From positions 4,646,001-4,710,000 of the forward strand of contig NZ_CP146986.1 in NCBI RefSeq assembly GCF_037126175.1: 64,000 bases of DNA, read 5' to 3'. Origin of the DNA: Pseudomonas sp. RSB 5.4 (lineage in GTDB: Bacteria; Pseudomonadota; Gammaproteobacteria; Pseudomonadales; Pseudomonadaceae). The notes under the pieces are model-generated. The model did no database searches. It saw only the letters and a list, made by a program, of their open reading frames with translations, and was not told the DNA's origin. This document shows positions 17,637 to 26,455 of the stretch, one piece after another; the first letter of the stretch is position 1; every line of letters starts with the position of its first letter. The translations under genes were made by a program, and so were the position numbers.

Positions 17637-17858
17637 ACTCTTGAGCGTTTCCGGGCACGGTTACCCAGGGTTTCAAGTCGCTTAACTAGTGACCAATGAG
17701 CAGGAATGGGCGTTCCTTTTTTATGACCTTTGATCTTGTTATTGCCAAATCGAAGGTTAATTGCGAAATAAATGCTAAGAACCTCTATACGGACAGGCTA
17801 AAATGCGCGCCCGGCTAACCGCTGATCCTTTTCTAACGCGCCCCACAAGGTTCGCTAC

Positions 17859-18866
17859 GTGATCGAGTTTCAAAACGTCCACAAAACTTACCGCGTCGCC
17901 GGTAAGGACATCCCCGCCCTGCACCCGACCAGTCTTTCGATTGAAAACGGTCAGGTCTTCGGCCTGATTGGCCATTCCGGTGCGGGAAAAAGTACCCTGC
18001 TGCGTCTGATCAATCGCCTGGAAGACTCCAGCGGCGGCAAGATCATCGTCGACGGCGAAGAAGTCACCGCGCTGGACGCCAACGGCCTGCGCCGCTTCCG
18101 TCAGCAAGTCGGGATGATCTTCCAGCACTTCAACCTGCTCGCCTCCAAGACCGTGGCCGACAACGTCGCGCTGCCCCTGACCCTGGCGGGCGAGTTGTCG
18201 AGCAGCGAAATCAATCAGCGTGTCGCCGAGTTGCTGGCACGGGTCGGTCTGTCCGATCACGCCAAGAAGTACCCGGCACAATTGTCCGGCGGCCAGAAGC
18301 AGCGCGTCGGCATCGCCCGCGCCCTGGCGACCAAGCCGAAGATCCTGCTGTGCGACGAGGCCACCAGTGCCCTAGATCCGCAGACCACCGCGTCGGTCCT
18401 GCAACTGCTGGCCGAGATCAACCGCGAACTGAAGCTGACCATCGTCCTGATCACCCACGAGATGGACGTGATCCGTCGCGTCTGCGATCAGGTGGCAGTG
18501 ATGGACGCCGGGGTGATCGTCGAGCAAGGCTCGGTGGCCGATGTGTTCCTGCATCCGCAGCACCCGACCACCAAGCGTTTCGTCCAGGAAAGCGAGCAGA
18601 TCGACGAAAGTGAACAGCGCGATGACTTCGCTCACGTGCCGGGTCGCATCGTGCGTCTGACCTTCCAGGGCGAAGCAACCTACGCGCCGTTGCTCGGTAC
18701 CGTTGCCCGGGAAACCGGGGTCGACTACAGCATCCTCGCCGGTCGCATCGACCGCATCAAAGACATTCCTTACGGGCAATTGACCCTCGCCGTCACCGGT
18801 GGCGACATGGAAGCGGCATTCGCCCGCTTCACCGCCGCTGACGTTCATATGGAGGTGCTGCGTTAA
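17859..18866 (+). CDS. metN: methionine ABC transporter, ATP-binding protein MetN
   Basis: This is the ATPase of the methionine importer. The GTG start at 17859 has AAGG eight bases upstream and gives 335 residues. Motifs are Walker [10 protein letters not shown] at 38-46, Q-loop MIFQHFNLL, signature LSGGQKQRV, Walker [13 protein letters not shown] and switch His LITHEMDVI. The C-terminal 80 residues are the NIL regulatory domain ([33 protein letters not shown]), which senses intracellular methionine and inhibits transport in E. coli MetN. Its stop overlaps the metI start by one base. It is divergent from katE, with 260 bp between them. Confidence 0.95.
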   Translation: MIEFQNVHKTYRVAGKDIPALHPTSLSIENGQVFGLIGHSGAGKSTLLRLINRLEDSSGGKIIVDGEEVTALDANGLRRFRQQVGMIFQHFNLLASKTVADNVALPLTLAGELSSSEINQRVAELLARVGLSDHAKKYPAQLSGGQKQRVGIARALATKPKILLCDEATSALDPQTTASVLQLLAEINRELKLTIVLITHEMDVIRRVCDQVAVMDAGVIVEQGSVADVFLHPQHPTTKRFVQESEQIDESEQRDDFAHVPGRIVRLTFQGEATYAPLLGTVARETGVDYSILAGRIDRIKDIPYGQLTLAVTGGDMEAAFARFTAADVHMEVLR

Positions 18867-19540
18867 TGGAAGCCCTGATGAGTTTCTTCACCAATATCGA
18901 CTGGTACGAAATCTGGCTGGCCACCGGCGACACCATGCTGATGCTTGGCGGATCGCTGCTGTTCACCGTGTTGCTCGGCTTGCCGTTGGGCGTGTTGCTG
19001 TTCCTCTGCAGTCCGCGTCAGTTGCTGGAAAGTCGTGGCCTCTACGCCTTCATGTCGCTGGCGGTGAACATTCTGCGCTCGCTGCCGTTCATCATTCTGC
19101 TGATCGTGATGATCCCGTTCACCGTGCTGATCACCGGCACTTCGCTGGGCGTGGCCGGTGCGATTCCACCGCTGGTGGTGGGTGCGACGCCGTTCTTCGC
19201 GCGTCTGGTGGAAACCGCGCTGCGTGAAGTCGATCGCGGCATCATCGAAGCCACCCAGTCGATGGGCGCGACTACCCGTCAAATCATCATGAACGCCTTG
19301 CTGCCGGAAGCCCGTCCAGGCATCTTCGCAGCGATTACGGTGACCGCGATTACTCTGGTGTCCTACACGGCGATGGCCGGTGTGGTCGGCGCCGGTGGTC
19401 TGGGTGACCTGGCGATCCGTTTCGGTTACCAGCGTTTCCAGACTGACGTGATGATCGTTACCGTGGTGTTGCTGTTGATTCTGGTACAAGTGCTGCAAAT
19501 GGTCGGCGACCGACTGGTCGTGCATTTCTCGCGCAAATAA
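18866..19540 (+). CDS. metI: methionine ABC transporter, permease MetI
   Basis: The 224-residue membrane protein has five predicted membrane segments and the BPD permease EAA loop IIEATQSMGATTRQIIMNALLPEARPG split around the coupling helix (EATQSMGAT...PEARPG). This is the MetI pattern, with GVVGAGGLGDLAIRFGYQRF near the end. It forms the channel that MetN drives and MetQ feeds. The start ATG overlaps the metN stop (TAATG), so translation is coupled; metQ follows after 77 bp. Confidence 0.93.
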   Translation: MEALMSFFTNIDWYEIWLATGDTMLMLGGSLLFTVLLGLPLGVLLFLCSPRQLLESRGLYAFMSLAVNILRSLPFIILLIVMIPFTVLITGTSLGVAGAIPPLVVGATPFFARLVETALREVDRGIIEATQSMGATTRQIIMNALLPEARPGIFAAITVTAITLVSYTAMAGVVGAGGLGDLAIRFGYQRFQTDVMIVTVVLLLILVQVLQMVGDRLVVHFSRK

Positions 19541-19617
19541 CCGGTTTTTGTAATCAAGAGATGAGCCGGCCATTCGCTGGCAGGCGCCACACGGGCGCCT
19601 TATAAGGAGTTAGCTGA

Positions 19618-20388
19618 ATGAAAAAACTGATCGCTGCTTTCGCTGCCGTAGCCGCTTTTTCGGCCCACGCTGAAACCCTGACCGTTGCCGCCACTCCGGT
19701 GCCGCACGCGGAAATCCTCGAATTCGTGAAGCCGGCCCTGGCCAAAGAAGGCGTGGATCTGAAGGTCAAGGTCTTCACCGACTACATCCAGCCGAACGTA
19801 CAGGTTGCCGAGAAGCGCCTGGACGCCAACTTCTTCCAGCACCAGCCGTACCTCGATGAGTTCAACAAGGCCAAGGGCACCAACCTGGTGGCTGTGACCG
19901 GCGTGCACCTGGAGCCGCTGGGCGCCTACTCGAGCAAGATCAAGGATCTGAAAGACCTGCCAAGCGGCGCCAACGTGGTGATCCCGAACGACGCCACCAA
20001 CGGCGGCCGTGCGCTGCTGCTGCTGGCCAAGGCTGGCCTGATCACTCTGAAGGATCCGAAGAACATCCTGTCGACCGTCAAAGACATCGCCGAAAACCCG
20101 AAAGACCTGAAAATCCGTGAACTGGAAGCCGCGACCATCCCGCGCGTGCTGACCCAGGTCGACCTGGCGCTGATCAACACCAACTACGCGCTGGAAGCCA
20201 AGCTCGATCCGTCCAAGGACGCGCTGGTGATCGAAGGCAACGACTCGCCGTACGTCAACATCCTGGTGTCCCGTGCCGACAACAAGGACAGCGACGCGAT
20301 GCAGAAACTGGCTGCTGCGCTGCACAGCCCGGAAGTGAAGCAGTTCATTACCGAGAAGTACAAAGGCGCGGTATTGCCGGCGTTCTGA
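19618..20388 (+). CDS. metQ: methionine ABC transporter, substrate-binding protein MetQ
   Basis: It binds D- or L-methionine outside the membrane and passes it to MetNI. The 256 residues begin with a signal MKKLIAAFAAVAAFSAHA that has no lipobox cysteine, so this is a soluble periplasmic form rather than a lipoprotein. The NlpA/MetQ fold is clear from LTVAATPVPHAEILEFVKP, NFFQHQPYLDEFNKAKGTNL and VIPNDATNGGRALLLL. A strong Shine-Dalgarno (AAGGAG) precedes the ATG. It ends the operon, with an intrinsic terminator 20 bp downstream. Confidence 0.94.
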   Translation: MKKLIAAFAAVAAFSAHAETLTVAATPVPHAEILEFVKPALAKEGVDLKVKVFTDYIQPNVQVAEKRLDANFFQHQPYLDEFNKAKGTNLVAVTGVHLEPLGAYSSKIKDLKDLPSGANVVIPNDATNGGRALLLLAKAGLITLKDPKNILSTVKDIAENPKDLKIRELEAATIPRVLTQVDLALINTNYALEAKLDPSKDALVIEGNDSPYVNILVSRADNKDSDAMQKLAAALHSPEVKQFITEKYKGAVLPAF

Positions 20389-20405
20389 TACAGATAGCTG
20401 CAATG

Positions 20406-20437
20406 AAAAGGGGACGCCAATGGCGTCCCCTTTTTTT
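20406..20437 (+). terminator. intrinsic terminator of metNIQ
   Basis: GGGGACGCC (20410-20418) pairs with GGCGTCCCC (20422-20430) and is followed by seven Ts. A-run upstream and T-run downstream make a classic Rho-independent terminator. Confidence 0.92.
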
Positions 20438-20477
20438 GTGTGGCCGAGTGTTCGGTTTTGGACCTGCTGTGTATTCG

Positions 20478-20655
20478 CCCCTCACCCCAGCCCTCTCCCG
20501 GAGGGAGAGGGAGCCGACCGAGGTGTCTTGCGTTGTACATCGACCTGAAAGATTGGGTCGATTATGGATTCGGCAAAGGACTTACAGGTCGGCGTATTTC
20601 GTCAGCATCCCTCGGTCAGTCCCCTCTCCCTACGGGAGAGGGTTAGGGTGAGGGG
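20478..20655. repeat. 178-bp inverted-repeat element (CCCTCACCC type)
   Basis: The ends CCCCTCACCCCAGCCCTCTC and, in reverse complement, CCCCTCACCCTAACCCTCTC continue for about 45 bp each with few mismatches, finishing at CCGACCGAG/CTCGGTC. Each arm also contains its own hairpin (CTCTCCC..GGGAGAG). The central 90 bp are unique and non-coding. It lies between the convergent metQ and sco1 genes. It resembles dispersed MITE-like repeats of pseudomonads, but I cannot check copy number. Confidence 0.8.
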
Positions 20656-20671
20656 TGGCTTTTGATCTTGG

Positions 20672-21307
20672 CTATTTACGGTTGAGCATTACTGGCAGCT
20701 GCGCAACCAGTTTGGCGTTGTTCAACGGCGCACGAATAAACCCGCGCTGCGTCCCATCCGGCCCGATCACCGCCAGATTGCCGCTATGGTCGACGGTGTA
20801 ATTCGGTTTGCTGGTATCGGCCGGAATGAACGGAATACTCACCGCATTGGCGACCTTCTGCAGCTCCTCGATCGACTTCGGCGTCAGGCCGACGAACTGT
20901 GGATCGAAGTAACCCAGGTACTGCTTCAACTGCTGCGGGGTGTCGCGGTTCGGGTCGACGCTGACCAGCACGATCTGCAGTTTATCCACAGCATCCTTGG
21001 GCAACTCGCTCTTGATCTGGCGCAGTTGGGCGAGGGTGGTCGGGCAGATGTCCGGGCAGAAGGTGTAGCCGAAAAACAGCAGGCTCCACTTGCCTTTCAA
21101 CTCGTCGATGGCGACCGGCTGGCCGTCCTGGTTGGTCATGGTCACGCTAGGCAGGGTGCGGCTCTGCGGCAGCAGGATGATGCCGGCGTCGATCAGCGCG
21201 GTGGGGTCGCCCTGGCCCTTGCCACTCAGCACTTTGTTGACGGTAAGTCCCAGGATCAGCGCGATCACGGCGACGAGGATGAAGACGGTTTTCTGGGTTC
21301 GAGTCAT
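20672..21307 (-). CDS. SCO1/SenC copper chaperone for cytochrome oxidase
   Basis: This 211-residue membrane-anchored periplasmic protein helps load the CuA site of oxidase subunit II. One N-terminal membrane helix ([16 protein letters not shown]) precedes a thioredoxin-like domain with the copper-binding CPDIC at 84-88 ([17 protein letters not shown]) and the distal His174 ([12 protein letters not shown]), the full SCO ligand set. The ATG at 21307 overlaps the cyoE stop by 4 bp, so it is the last gene of the cox assembly group surf1-ctaA-cyoE-sco1. Mature copper handling is inferred from the family. Confidence 0.92.
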   Translation of the reverse strand: MTRTQKTVFILVAVIALILGLTVNKVLSGKGQGDPTALIDAGIILLPQSRTLPSVTMTNQDGQPVAIDELKGKWSLLFFGYTFCPDICPTTLAQLRQIKSELPKDAVDKLQIVLVSVDPNRDTPQQLKQYLGYFDPQFVGLTPKSIEELQKVANAVSIPFIPADTSKPNYTVDHSGNLAVIGPDGTQRGFIRAPLNNAKLVAQLPVMLNRK

Positions 21308-22203
21308 AGGTTCAACAGTAAGTAGTGGTCTACGAGCAGGGCGATGAACAACAGGAACAAGTAATAAATAGAGTACTTGAAGGTGTTGATCGCCGCGTGC
21401 GGCCGAGTGCCACGGTACAGCACCACGGCCCATTGCAGAAACCTTGCGCCCAGCGCGAGGGCGCAGATCAGGTAGAGCACGCCGCTCATGTGAATCACGT
21501 ACGGCAGCAGGCTCACCGCGAGCAGCGCGAAGGTGTACAGCAGAATATGCACCTTGGTGTAGTGCTCGCCGTGGGTCACCGGCAGCATCGGGATGTCGGC
21601 CTTGGCGTATTCCTCTTTACGATGAATCGCCAGCGCCCAGAAGTGCGGCGGGGTCCAGGCGAAGATGATCAGCACCAGCAGCAACGGTTCGGCGCTGACA
21701 TGGCCGGTAGCGGCGGTCCAGCCGAGCAGCGGAGGAGCGGCGCCGGCAAGACCGCCGATGACGATGTTCTGTGGCGTCGCGCGTTTGAGGAAGCCGGTGT
21801 AGATCACCGCGTAGCCGAGTAACGAAGCGAGGGTCAGCCACGCGGTCAGCGCATTGGTGAAGGTCAGCAGCATCGCCTGCCCGAGCAGCGCCAGCACCAG
21901 CGCAAAGGTCAGCGCCGCTCCGGGTGAAACCCGGCCCTCGGCCAATGGCCGTTTGTGGGTGCGCGCCATTACCGCGTCGATACGCCGATCCACCACATGA
22001 TTGACCGCCGCCGCGCCGCCGGCACACAACGCAATCCCCAGATTGCCGAACACCAGCACCGTCCACGGCACCCCGGCGCGGGTCGCGAGGAACATGCCGA
22101 CCAGCGAGGTGATCAGCATCAGCACCACCACTTTCGGCTTGGTCAGCTCCAGATAGTCACGCCACAGCGCTTGCGCGGGACGTTCGCCGATCAGAAGCGC
22201 CAT
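21304..22203 (-). CDS. cyoE: protoheme IX farnesyltransferase (heme O synthase)
   Basis: It attaches the farnesyl chain to protoheme to make heme O, the precursor of heme A for aa3 oxidase. The 299-residue protein has the UbiA fold with about nine membrane helices and the two Asp-rich motifs [20 protein letters not shown] and, later, the region [15 protein letters not shown]. The start has AAAGGAG upstream. It overlaps the ctaA gene by 13 bp at its 5' end and sco1 by 4 bp at its 3' end, which shows tight translational coupling. It could equally be called ctaB. Confidence 0.95.
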   Translation of the reverse strand: MALLIGERPAQALWRDYLELTKPKVVVLMLITSLVGMFLATRAGVPWTVLVFGNLGIALCAGGAAAVNHVVDRRIDAVMARTHKRPLAEGRVSPGAALTFALVLALLGQAMLLTFTNALTAWLTLASLLGYAVIYTGFLKRATPQNIVIGGLAGAAPPLLGWTAATGHVSAEPLLLVLIIFAWTPPHFWALAIHRKEEYAKADIPMLPVTHGEHYTKVHILLYTFALLAVSLLPYVIHMSGVLYLICALALGARFLQWAVVLYRGTRPHAAINTFKYSIYYLFLLFIALLVDHYLLLNL

Positions 22204-23270
22204 GGCGTTTCTCCTTTAATGGTGATGGGCGCCGCCACGTGTTTACGCGGGCTGAGGCGCCAGCGGGCGAGCACCGGCTGTTTGACCCGAACCAGACTGG
22301 TGCGCGCGTGATAATTGACCAGCACCATGGTCAGCAGCAGCGCTGCGCCACCGGCGTTGTGGGCCACGGCCACCGGCAGCGGCAGATGGAACAATACGTT
22401 GCTGATACCGAGGGTGATCTGTGCGCCGAGGGCGACCAGCACCAGCCCGGCGAGTCGGGTCATGCCGACGGCTTTCAGTTGCCAGGCCAGACCGAGCAGG
22501 ACGATCGTCACCAGCAGCGCGCCGATGCGGTGTGTCAGGTGAATCGCCGTGCGCGCATCGCTATCGAGTTGGCCGCCGAGATAATTGGGGCCGATGTGTT
22601 GGGTCAGATGAAAGCCGTTGGCAAAGTCTGCCGGCGGCAGCCACTGGCCGTGGCAGGTCGGGAAGTCGATGCAGGCCACCGCCGCGTAGTTGGAGCTGAC
22701 CCAGCCGCCGAGGGCAATCTGGCCGATCACCAGCAACAGCCCCGCCGTCGCCCAGTACTGCAAGCGCTTGGGCACGGTCAGCGCCGGCAGCACGCCGGAC
22801 AGGCGCAAGGTCAGCAGGAACAACAGACTCAATGTCGCAAAGCCGCCGAGCAGATGCCCGGTGACCACTTGCGGCCAGAGCTTGAGCGTCACCGTCCACA
22901 TGCCGAACGCCGCTTGGGCGAACACCACCGCCAGCAGAAACAGTGGCAGCTTCAGCGGCTGCCCCGGATGACGACGATTGACCCAGGCGCGCCCGGCCAG
23001 AAGCGAAATCAGCAGGCCGAGAGTGCCGGCGAAGTAGCGGTGGATCATCTCGTTCCAGCCCTTGTGCGCCACCACCGGCGAGTCGGGGTAATGCAGCTCG
23101 GCATGGGCCAGTTGGGCTTCGCTTTTCGGCACGCTGATAAAACCGTAACAGCCCGGCCAGTCCGGACAGCCCAAGCCTGCGTGGGTCAGGCGGGTGTAGG
23201 CGCCGAGCAGCACGACGATCAGTGCCAGCAGGGTGGCAAACAACGCGAGGCGAAATCCAGGTTTGGCCAT
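22191..23270 (-). CDS. ctaA: heme A synthase (COX15/CtaA family)
   Basis: It oxidises heme O to heme A in the inner membrane. The 359-residue protein has eight predicted membrane helices with the conserved start [24 protein letters not shown] and the heme-ligand His motifs [32 protein letters not shown] and VAHNAGGA. The cysteine pair in [12 protein letters not shown] is typical of the Cys-containing CtaA type. It lies 10 bp after the preceding assembly gene and overlaps cyoE, giving the order needed for heme A production beside the oxidase subunits. Confidence 0.94.
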   Translation of the reverse strand: MAKPGFRLALFATLLALIVVLLGAYTRLTHAGLGCPDWPGCYGFISVPKSEAQLAHAELHYPDSPVVAHKGWNEMIHRYFAGTLGLLISLLAGRAWVNRRHPGQPLKLPLFLLAVVFAQAAFGMWTVTLKLWPQVVTGHLLGGFATLSLLFLLTLRLSGVLPALTVPKRLQYWATAGLLLVIGQIALGGWVSSNYAAVACIDFPTCHGQWLPPADFANGFHLTQHIGPNYLGGQLDSDARTAIHLTHRIGALLVTIVLLGLAWQLKAVGMTRLAGLVLVALGAQITLGISNVLFHLPLPVAVAHNAGGAALLLTMVLVNYHARTSLVRVKQPVLARWRLSPRKHVAAPITIKGETPWRF

Positions 23271-23280
23271 GACGATGCCC

Positions 23281-23874
23281 TTATCCGATGTTCGACAGTT
23301 TCAGCAGGTGGCGCAGGTCGTTGAGCAGATCCTTGCCTTTGACACTCGGGTCGTAGCGCAGCACCAGGTTGCCGTGGGGGTCGATGATCCACAGTTGCGG
23401 CGTGGCCTTGTCGCCGGTGGCCTTGCTGAACGCAGCGCTGTCCAGCGGATAGCGTTGCAACTGCGGATATTCGCGGGTCAGTTTGGCCTCGTAGTCGGCG
23501 CTCAACGGTTGCGCGGCGGCGAGGGCGTGGCTGGCGCGACCGGCGTCGCGACCGAGGCCGATCTGGATCTGCCGGGCGAGGTACACCAGTTGCTGGCAGT
23601 CCACCGCGCAATCCTTCGGCGCGGTCACCAGCATCTGCCAGCGCTGTTCATCGGCTTGTACGCCGAGGTCGGCACGGGTCTGGCCGTTGCCGATCAGTTC
23701 GCCGTGGTAGCTGCGACCTTCCGGTACCCAGAACTGCAGTTTGTACATGCCGGTCGCCAGCACCATCGGGCCGACCACGCCGAGCAGAATCAGCAGCAGC
23801 TGAATCCGCCCGCGGCGGCGGGTGGCCGGGGTTTTCGCCTCAGACATGCTGGGTGGATTCATGGCCGTTCCCAT
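23281..23874 (-). CDS. membrane-anchored cytochrome oxidase assembly-region protein (PA0111-like)
   Basis: This 197-residue protein has one membrane helix (IQLLLILLGVVGPMVLATGMY) after a basic start, and a periplasmic domain of thioredoxin-like character (QLWIIDPHGNLVLRYDPSVKGKDLLNDLRHLLKLS). It contains the pair CAVDC in VTAPKDCAVDCQQLVYLARQI, which resembles a CxxxC copper or redox motif like that of SCO proteins. The ATG at 23874 has AAAGGAG upstream and lies inside the surf1 gene, overlapping it by 35 bp. Position between surf1 and ctaA suggests a role in aa3 oxidase assembly. Function is not established to my knowledge. Confidence 0.8.
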   Translation of the reverse strand: MGTAMNPPSMSEAKTPATRRRGRIQLLLILLGVVGPMVLATGMYKLQFWVPEGRSYHGELIGNGQTRADLGVQADEQRWQMLVTAPKDCAVDCQQLVYLARQIQIGLGRDAGRASHALAAAQPLSADYEAKLTREYPQLQRYPLDSAAFSKATGDKATPQLWIIDPHGNLVLRYDPSVKGKDLLNDLRHLLKLSNIG

Positions 23875-24580
23875 GGTGTTTCTCCTTTGCGTTGTGCAAT
23901 CCAAGGTAGAGGTAGAGGCCGAGCAGGGCGGTGGCCATGGCGAACCACTGCACGGCGTATCCAAGGTGTTTTTCCGGGCCCATGGCGACGACCGGCCAGT
24001 CGGCCTCATAGCTGGCGGGGCCGGGTTCGGCACGAAGTTCGTAGGCGAAGCCGTCGCGTTCGAGGGTTTTCCACAGCTTCGCAGGCTCGACGGCGGTGAT
24101 CGTTTGCGGCCAGGTGCTGCTGGCCGGGTCGGCGTGCAACTGGAAGGTCGCGCCGGGGGCGACGTAGACCCAGGCATCCAGGTTGACCGCGTCGGTGGGG
24201 GTTGCGAATTGCGGCGTCACCCGGCGATCCGGCCATGGCAGCCAGCCGCGATTGACCAGCAGCCACTGGCCGGTGGCCCGATCCTGAAACGGTTGCAGCA
24301 GCTCGATACCGACCTTGCCGTTGCGCTGGCGGTTGTCGAGCAGCAGGCTGTGGGCGCCATCGAACTGGCCGTACAGATGCACGCGGCGAAAGGCCGGGTC
24401 GGCGCTGTGCAGCAATTCGCTGCTGGCCATCGGATCAGCCGCGCGGCGCTCGGCGTAAGTGGCGAGCAGGGCGGTTTTCTCCGCCCCCCGGCCCAGTTGC
24501 CAGAAACCCAGCGACACCAGCAGCGGCAACAGCAACGCCACTACCACGGTCGGTATCACGCCCGGCCGGAAGCGCTTCAT
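23840..24580 (-). CDS. SURF1 family cytochrome oxidase assembly protein
   Basis: The 246-residue protein has the SURF1 layout: an N-terminal helix (VIPTVVVALLLPLLVSLGFWQLGRGAEK, where FWQLGR is the family motif), a large periplasmic loop (RRVHLYGQFDGAHSLLLDNRQRNGKVGIELLQPF; WLLVNRGWLPWP) and a C-terminal helix (HLGYAVQWFAMATALLGLYLYLGLH). SURF1 helps insert heme A into subunit I. It is the first gene of the assembly group read toward ctaA and overlaps its downstream neighbour by 35 bp. The small DUF2909 gene diverges from it at 24651. Confidence 0.92.
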   Translation of the reverse strand: MKRFRPGVIPTVVVALLLPLLVSLGFWQLGRGAEKTALLATYAERRAADPMASSELLHSADPAFRRVHLYGQFDGAHSLLLDNRQRNGKVGIELLQPFQDRATGQWLLVNRGWLPWPDRRVTPQFATPTDAVNLDAWVYVAPGATFQLHADPASSTWPQTITAVEPAKLWKTLERDGFAYELRAEPGPASYEADWPVVAMGPEKHLGYAVQWFAMATALLGLYLYLGLHNAKEKHHGNGHESTQHV

Positions 24581-24650
24581 GGCCGTGCCAAAAAGTCAGT
24601 CGTCGCGATCGCTATACTCAACTGCATCGCCTGTCCCCCGGAGTCTTCCC

Positions 24651-24854
24651 ATGCTCAAAGCAGCCATCGTCCTGCTGCTGATTGCCACGGTGATCAGCCT
24701 GTTCAGCGGCCTGTTTTTCCTGGTCAAGGACGACAGCAGTTCCAATCGCCTGGTGATCGCCTTGAGTGTTCGGGTGGCATTGGCCGCGGCCACCGTCGGC
24801 CTGATCGCCTGGGGCTTCTACAGCGGCCAACTGGTGTCGCACGCGCCTTGGTGA
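24651..24854 (+). CDS. DUF2909 twin-transmembrane protein
   Basis: This 67-residue protein consists almost entirely of two hydrophobic helices (AAIVLLLIATVISLFSGLFFLV and LVIALSVRVALAAATVGLIAWGF) joined by the polar loop KDDSSSN, the layout of the DUF2909 family. Shine-Dalgarno GGAG precedes the ATG. It is the only plus-strand gene in the 9-kb oxidase region: it diverges from surf1 and converges on coxC with just 7 bp between the stops. P. aeruginosa has a like gene (PA0109) in this spot, so the placement is conserved. Its role, perhaps in oxidase biogenesis, is unknown. Confidence 0.85.
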   Translation: MLKAAIVLLLIATVISLFSGLFFLVKDDSSSNRLVIALSVRVALAAATVGLIAWGFYSGQLVSHAPW

Positions 24855-24861
24855 TCAGCGC

Positions 24862-25749
24862 TCAGAGTACGTAAACGAAGACGAACAAGCCGATCCACAC
24901 CACATCGACGAAGTGCCAGTACCAGCTCGCCGCCTCGAAGCCGAACTGATGCTCGGCATCGAAATGGCCCTTCATGATGCGCATCAGCATCACGAACAGA
25001 ATGATCGTGCCGATGGTCACGTGGGCGCCGTGGAAACCGGTGAGCATGAAGAACGTCGCGCCGTAAATGCCCGAACCCAGCGTCAAACCCAGTTCGTGAT
25101 AAGCGTGCATGTACTCCTCGGCCTGCAATGCGAGGAAGCCGCAGCCCAGCAGCACGGTGATCGCCAGCCAGATTTTCAGCGCACCGCGATGGCCTTTTTT
25201 CAAGGCGTGGTGGGCGATGGTGATGGTCACGCTGGAGCTGACCAGCAGGATCGTATTGATCAGCGGCAGGCCCCACGGGCTGATGACTTCCTTGGGCGGC
25301 GGGAACAGTTTCGGGTCCGGGGTGTGCAGCAGCGGCCAGGTGAACTGGAAGTTCGGCCAGAGCATGTGCGCGATGCCTTTCGGGCCTTCGCCACCCAGCG
25401 CCGGGCCGGAAATGTGCCGCACGTAGAACAGTGCGCCGAAGAAGGCGACGAAGAACATCACCTCGGAGAAGATGAACCAACTCATGCCCCAGCGGAACGA
25501 GCGGTCGAGCTGCGGGCTGTACAGCCCGGCGCGACTTTCCTTGATCACCGCCCCGAACCAGCCGAACAGCATGTACGCCAGCAGCAGCCCGCCGACGAAA
25601 AAGATGTACGGGCCGTGGGATTCCGGGCGCGCAGCCTTCAGATCGTTGAACCAGGTCGCCAGGCCGTACACGGTGGTGACCATGCCGATGGTGGCGACGA
25701 TCGGCCATTTGCTCTGGGCCGGAACGTAATAGTGCTCATGAGTTGCCAT
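24862..25749 (-). CDS. coxC: cytochrome c oxidase subunit III
   Basis: This is the 295-residue subunit III of the aa3-type oxidase, with seven predicted membrane helices. Typical motifs are MSWFIFSEVMFFVAFFGALFYVRH, the lipid-facing HHALKKG, LQAEEYMHA (the conserved Glu pair), GSGIYGATFFMLTGFHGAHVTIGT and the C-terminal SWYWHFVDVVWIGLFVFVYVL. A 46-residue insert between the second and third helices (GPALGGEGPKGIAHMLWPNFQFTW) is usual for proteobacterial forms. Shine-Dalgarno AAGGAG precedes the ATG. It is fourth in coxB-coxA-ctaG-coxC. Confidence 0.95.
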   Translation of the reverse strand: MATHEHYYVPAQSKWPIVATIGMVTTVYGLATWFNDLKAARPESHGPYIFFVGGLLLAYMLFGWFGAVIKESRAGLYSPQLDRSFRWGMSWFIFSEVMFFVAFFGALFYVRHISGPALGGEGPKGIAHMLWPNFQFTWPLLHTPDPKLFPPPKEVISPWGLPLINTILLVSSSVTITIAHHALKKGHRGALKIWLAITVLLGCGFLALQAEEYMHAYHELGLTLGSGIYGATFFMLTGFHGAHVTIGTIILFVMLMRIMKGHFDAEHQFGFEAASWYWHFVDVVWIGLFVFVYVL

Positions 25750-25774
25750 TTATTGTTCTCCTTATCGGGCACGC

Positions 25775-26326
25775 TTAACCGCCAGTGTTTGCAGCCACCG
25801 GTGGATGACGGGCGGTGATATCGAACAGCGTGTAGGACAGCGTCAGGTGCTTCACGTCCTTGGGCATGTCGCGGTCAATGATGAAACGCATCGGCATCTC
25901 GATCTGCTGACCGGGCTGCAGCACCTGCTGGGTAAAGCAAAAGCATTCGGTCTTGTGGAAATACGCCGCCGCTTCGCTGGGTGCGATACTCGGCACGGCC
26001 TGGGCGCTCATCGGTTTGTCGGTGGGGTTGCGGGCGACGAAGATCATCTCGTTTACGCCGCCGGGATGGGTCACCAGTTCCTCACCCTTGGGGTAGAACT
26101 CCCACGGCATGTCGGCGTTGTTCATCGACAGAAACTGCACGCGCACCTGCCGCGAGTTATCCACCACCTGCTCACCCTCGTACTGCCCGGCGGTCTTGCC
26201 GTTGATGCCGAAGGCCTTGCACATCACGTCGTAGATCGGTACCAGGGCAAAACCGAAGACAAACATTGCCACCACCACGCCGAGCAGGCGGGTGACCAGT
26301 TTTTTCAGCGAGATCGAGTCAGCCAT
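25775..26326 (-). CDS. ctaG: cytochrome oxidase assembly protein CtaG/Cox11
   Basis: It delivers copper to the CuB site of subunit I. The 183-residue protein has one N-terminal membrane helix (LLGVVVAMFVFGFALVPIYDVMCKAFGINGK, with the first conserved Cys) and a periplasmic Ig-like domain bearing the copper motif KTECFCFTQQ (CFCF) as in Cox11. The ATG at 26326 starts the standard form; the frame is open upstream into the REP element. It lies between coxA and coxC, and a REP pair separates it from coxA. Confidence 0.93.
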   Translation of the reverse strand: MADSISLKKLVTRLLGVVVAMFVFGFALVPIYDVMCKAFGINGKTAGQYEGEQVVDNSRQVRVQFLSMNNADMPWEFYPKGEELVTHPGGVNEMIFVARNPTDKPMSAQAVPSIAPSEAAAYFHKTECFCFTQQVLQPGQQIEMPMRFIIDRDMPKDVKHLTLSYTLFDITARHPPVAANTGG

Positions 26327-26352
26327 GATTTTCAGCCTCAGCCGAGATCCCC

Positions 26353-26442
26353 TGTGGGAGCGGGCTTGCTCGCGAATGCAGTTCATCATTCAACACATGA
26401 GTGGAATGATCTGACGCATTCGGGAGCAAGCCCCCTCCCACA
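26353..26442. repeat. REP palindrome pair inside the cox operon
   Basis: TGTGGGAGCGGGCTTGCTC and GGGAGCAAGCCCCCTCCCAC are inverted and 90 bp apart end to end, between coxA and ctaG. Because it lies within an operon it could lower downstream expression or stabilise the coxBA part of the mRNA. Confidence 0.85.
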
Positions 26443-26455
26443 AAGGCAAGGCGTT

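Noticed and set aside
17599..17858. SAM- or S-box-type riboswitch before metN
   Set aside because: No conserved core or terminator/anti-terminator pair is visible in the 260-bp gap, and metN starts only a short way after AAGG.
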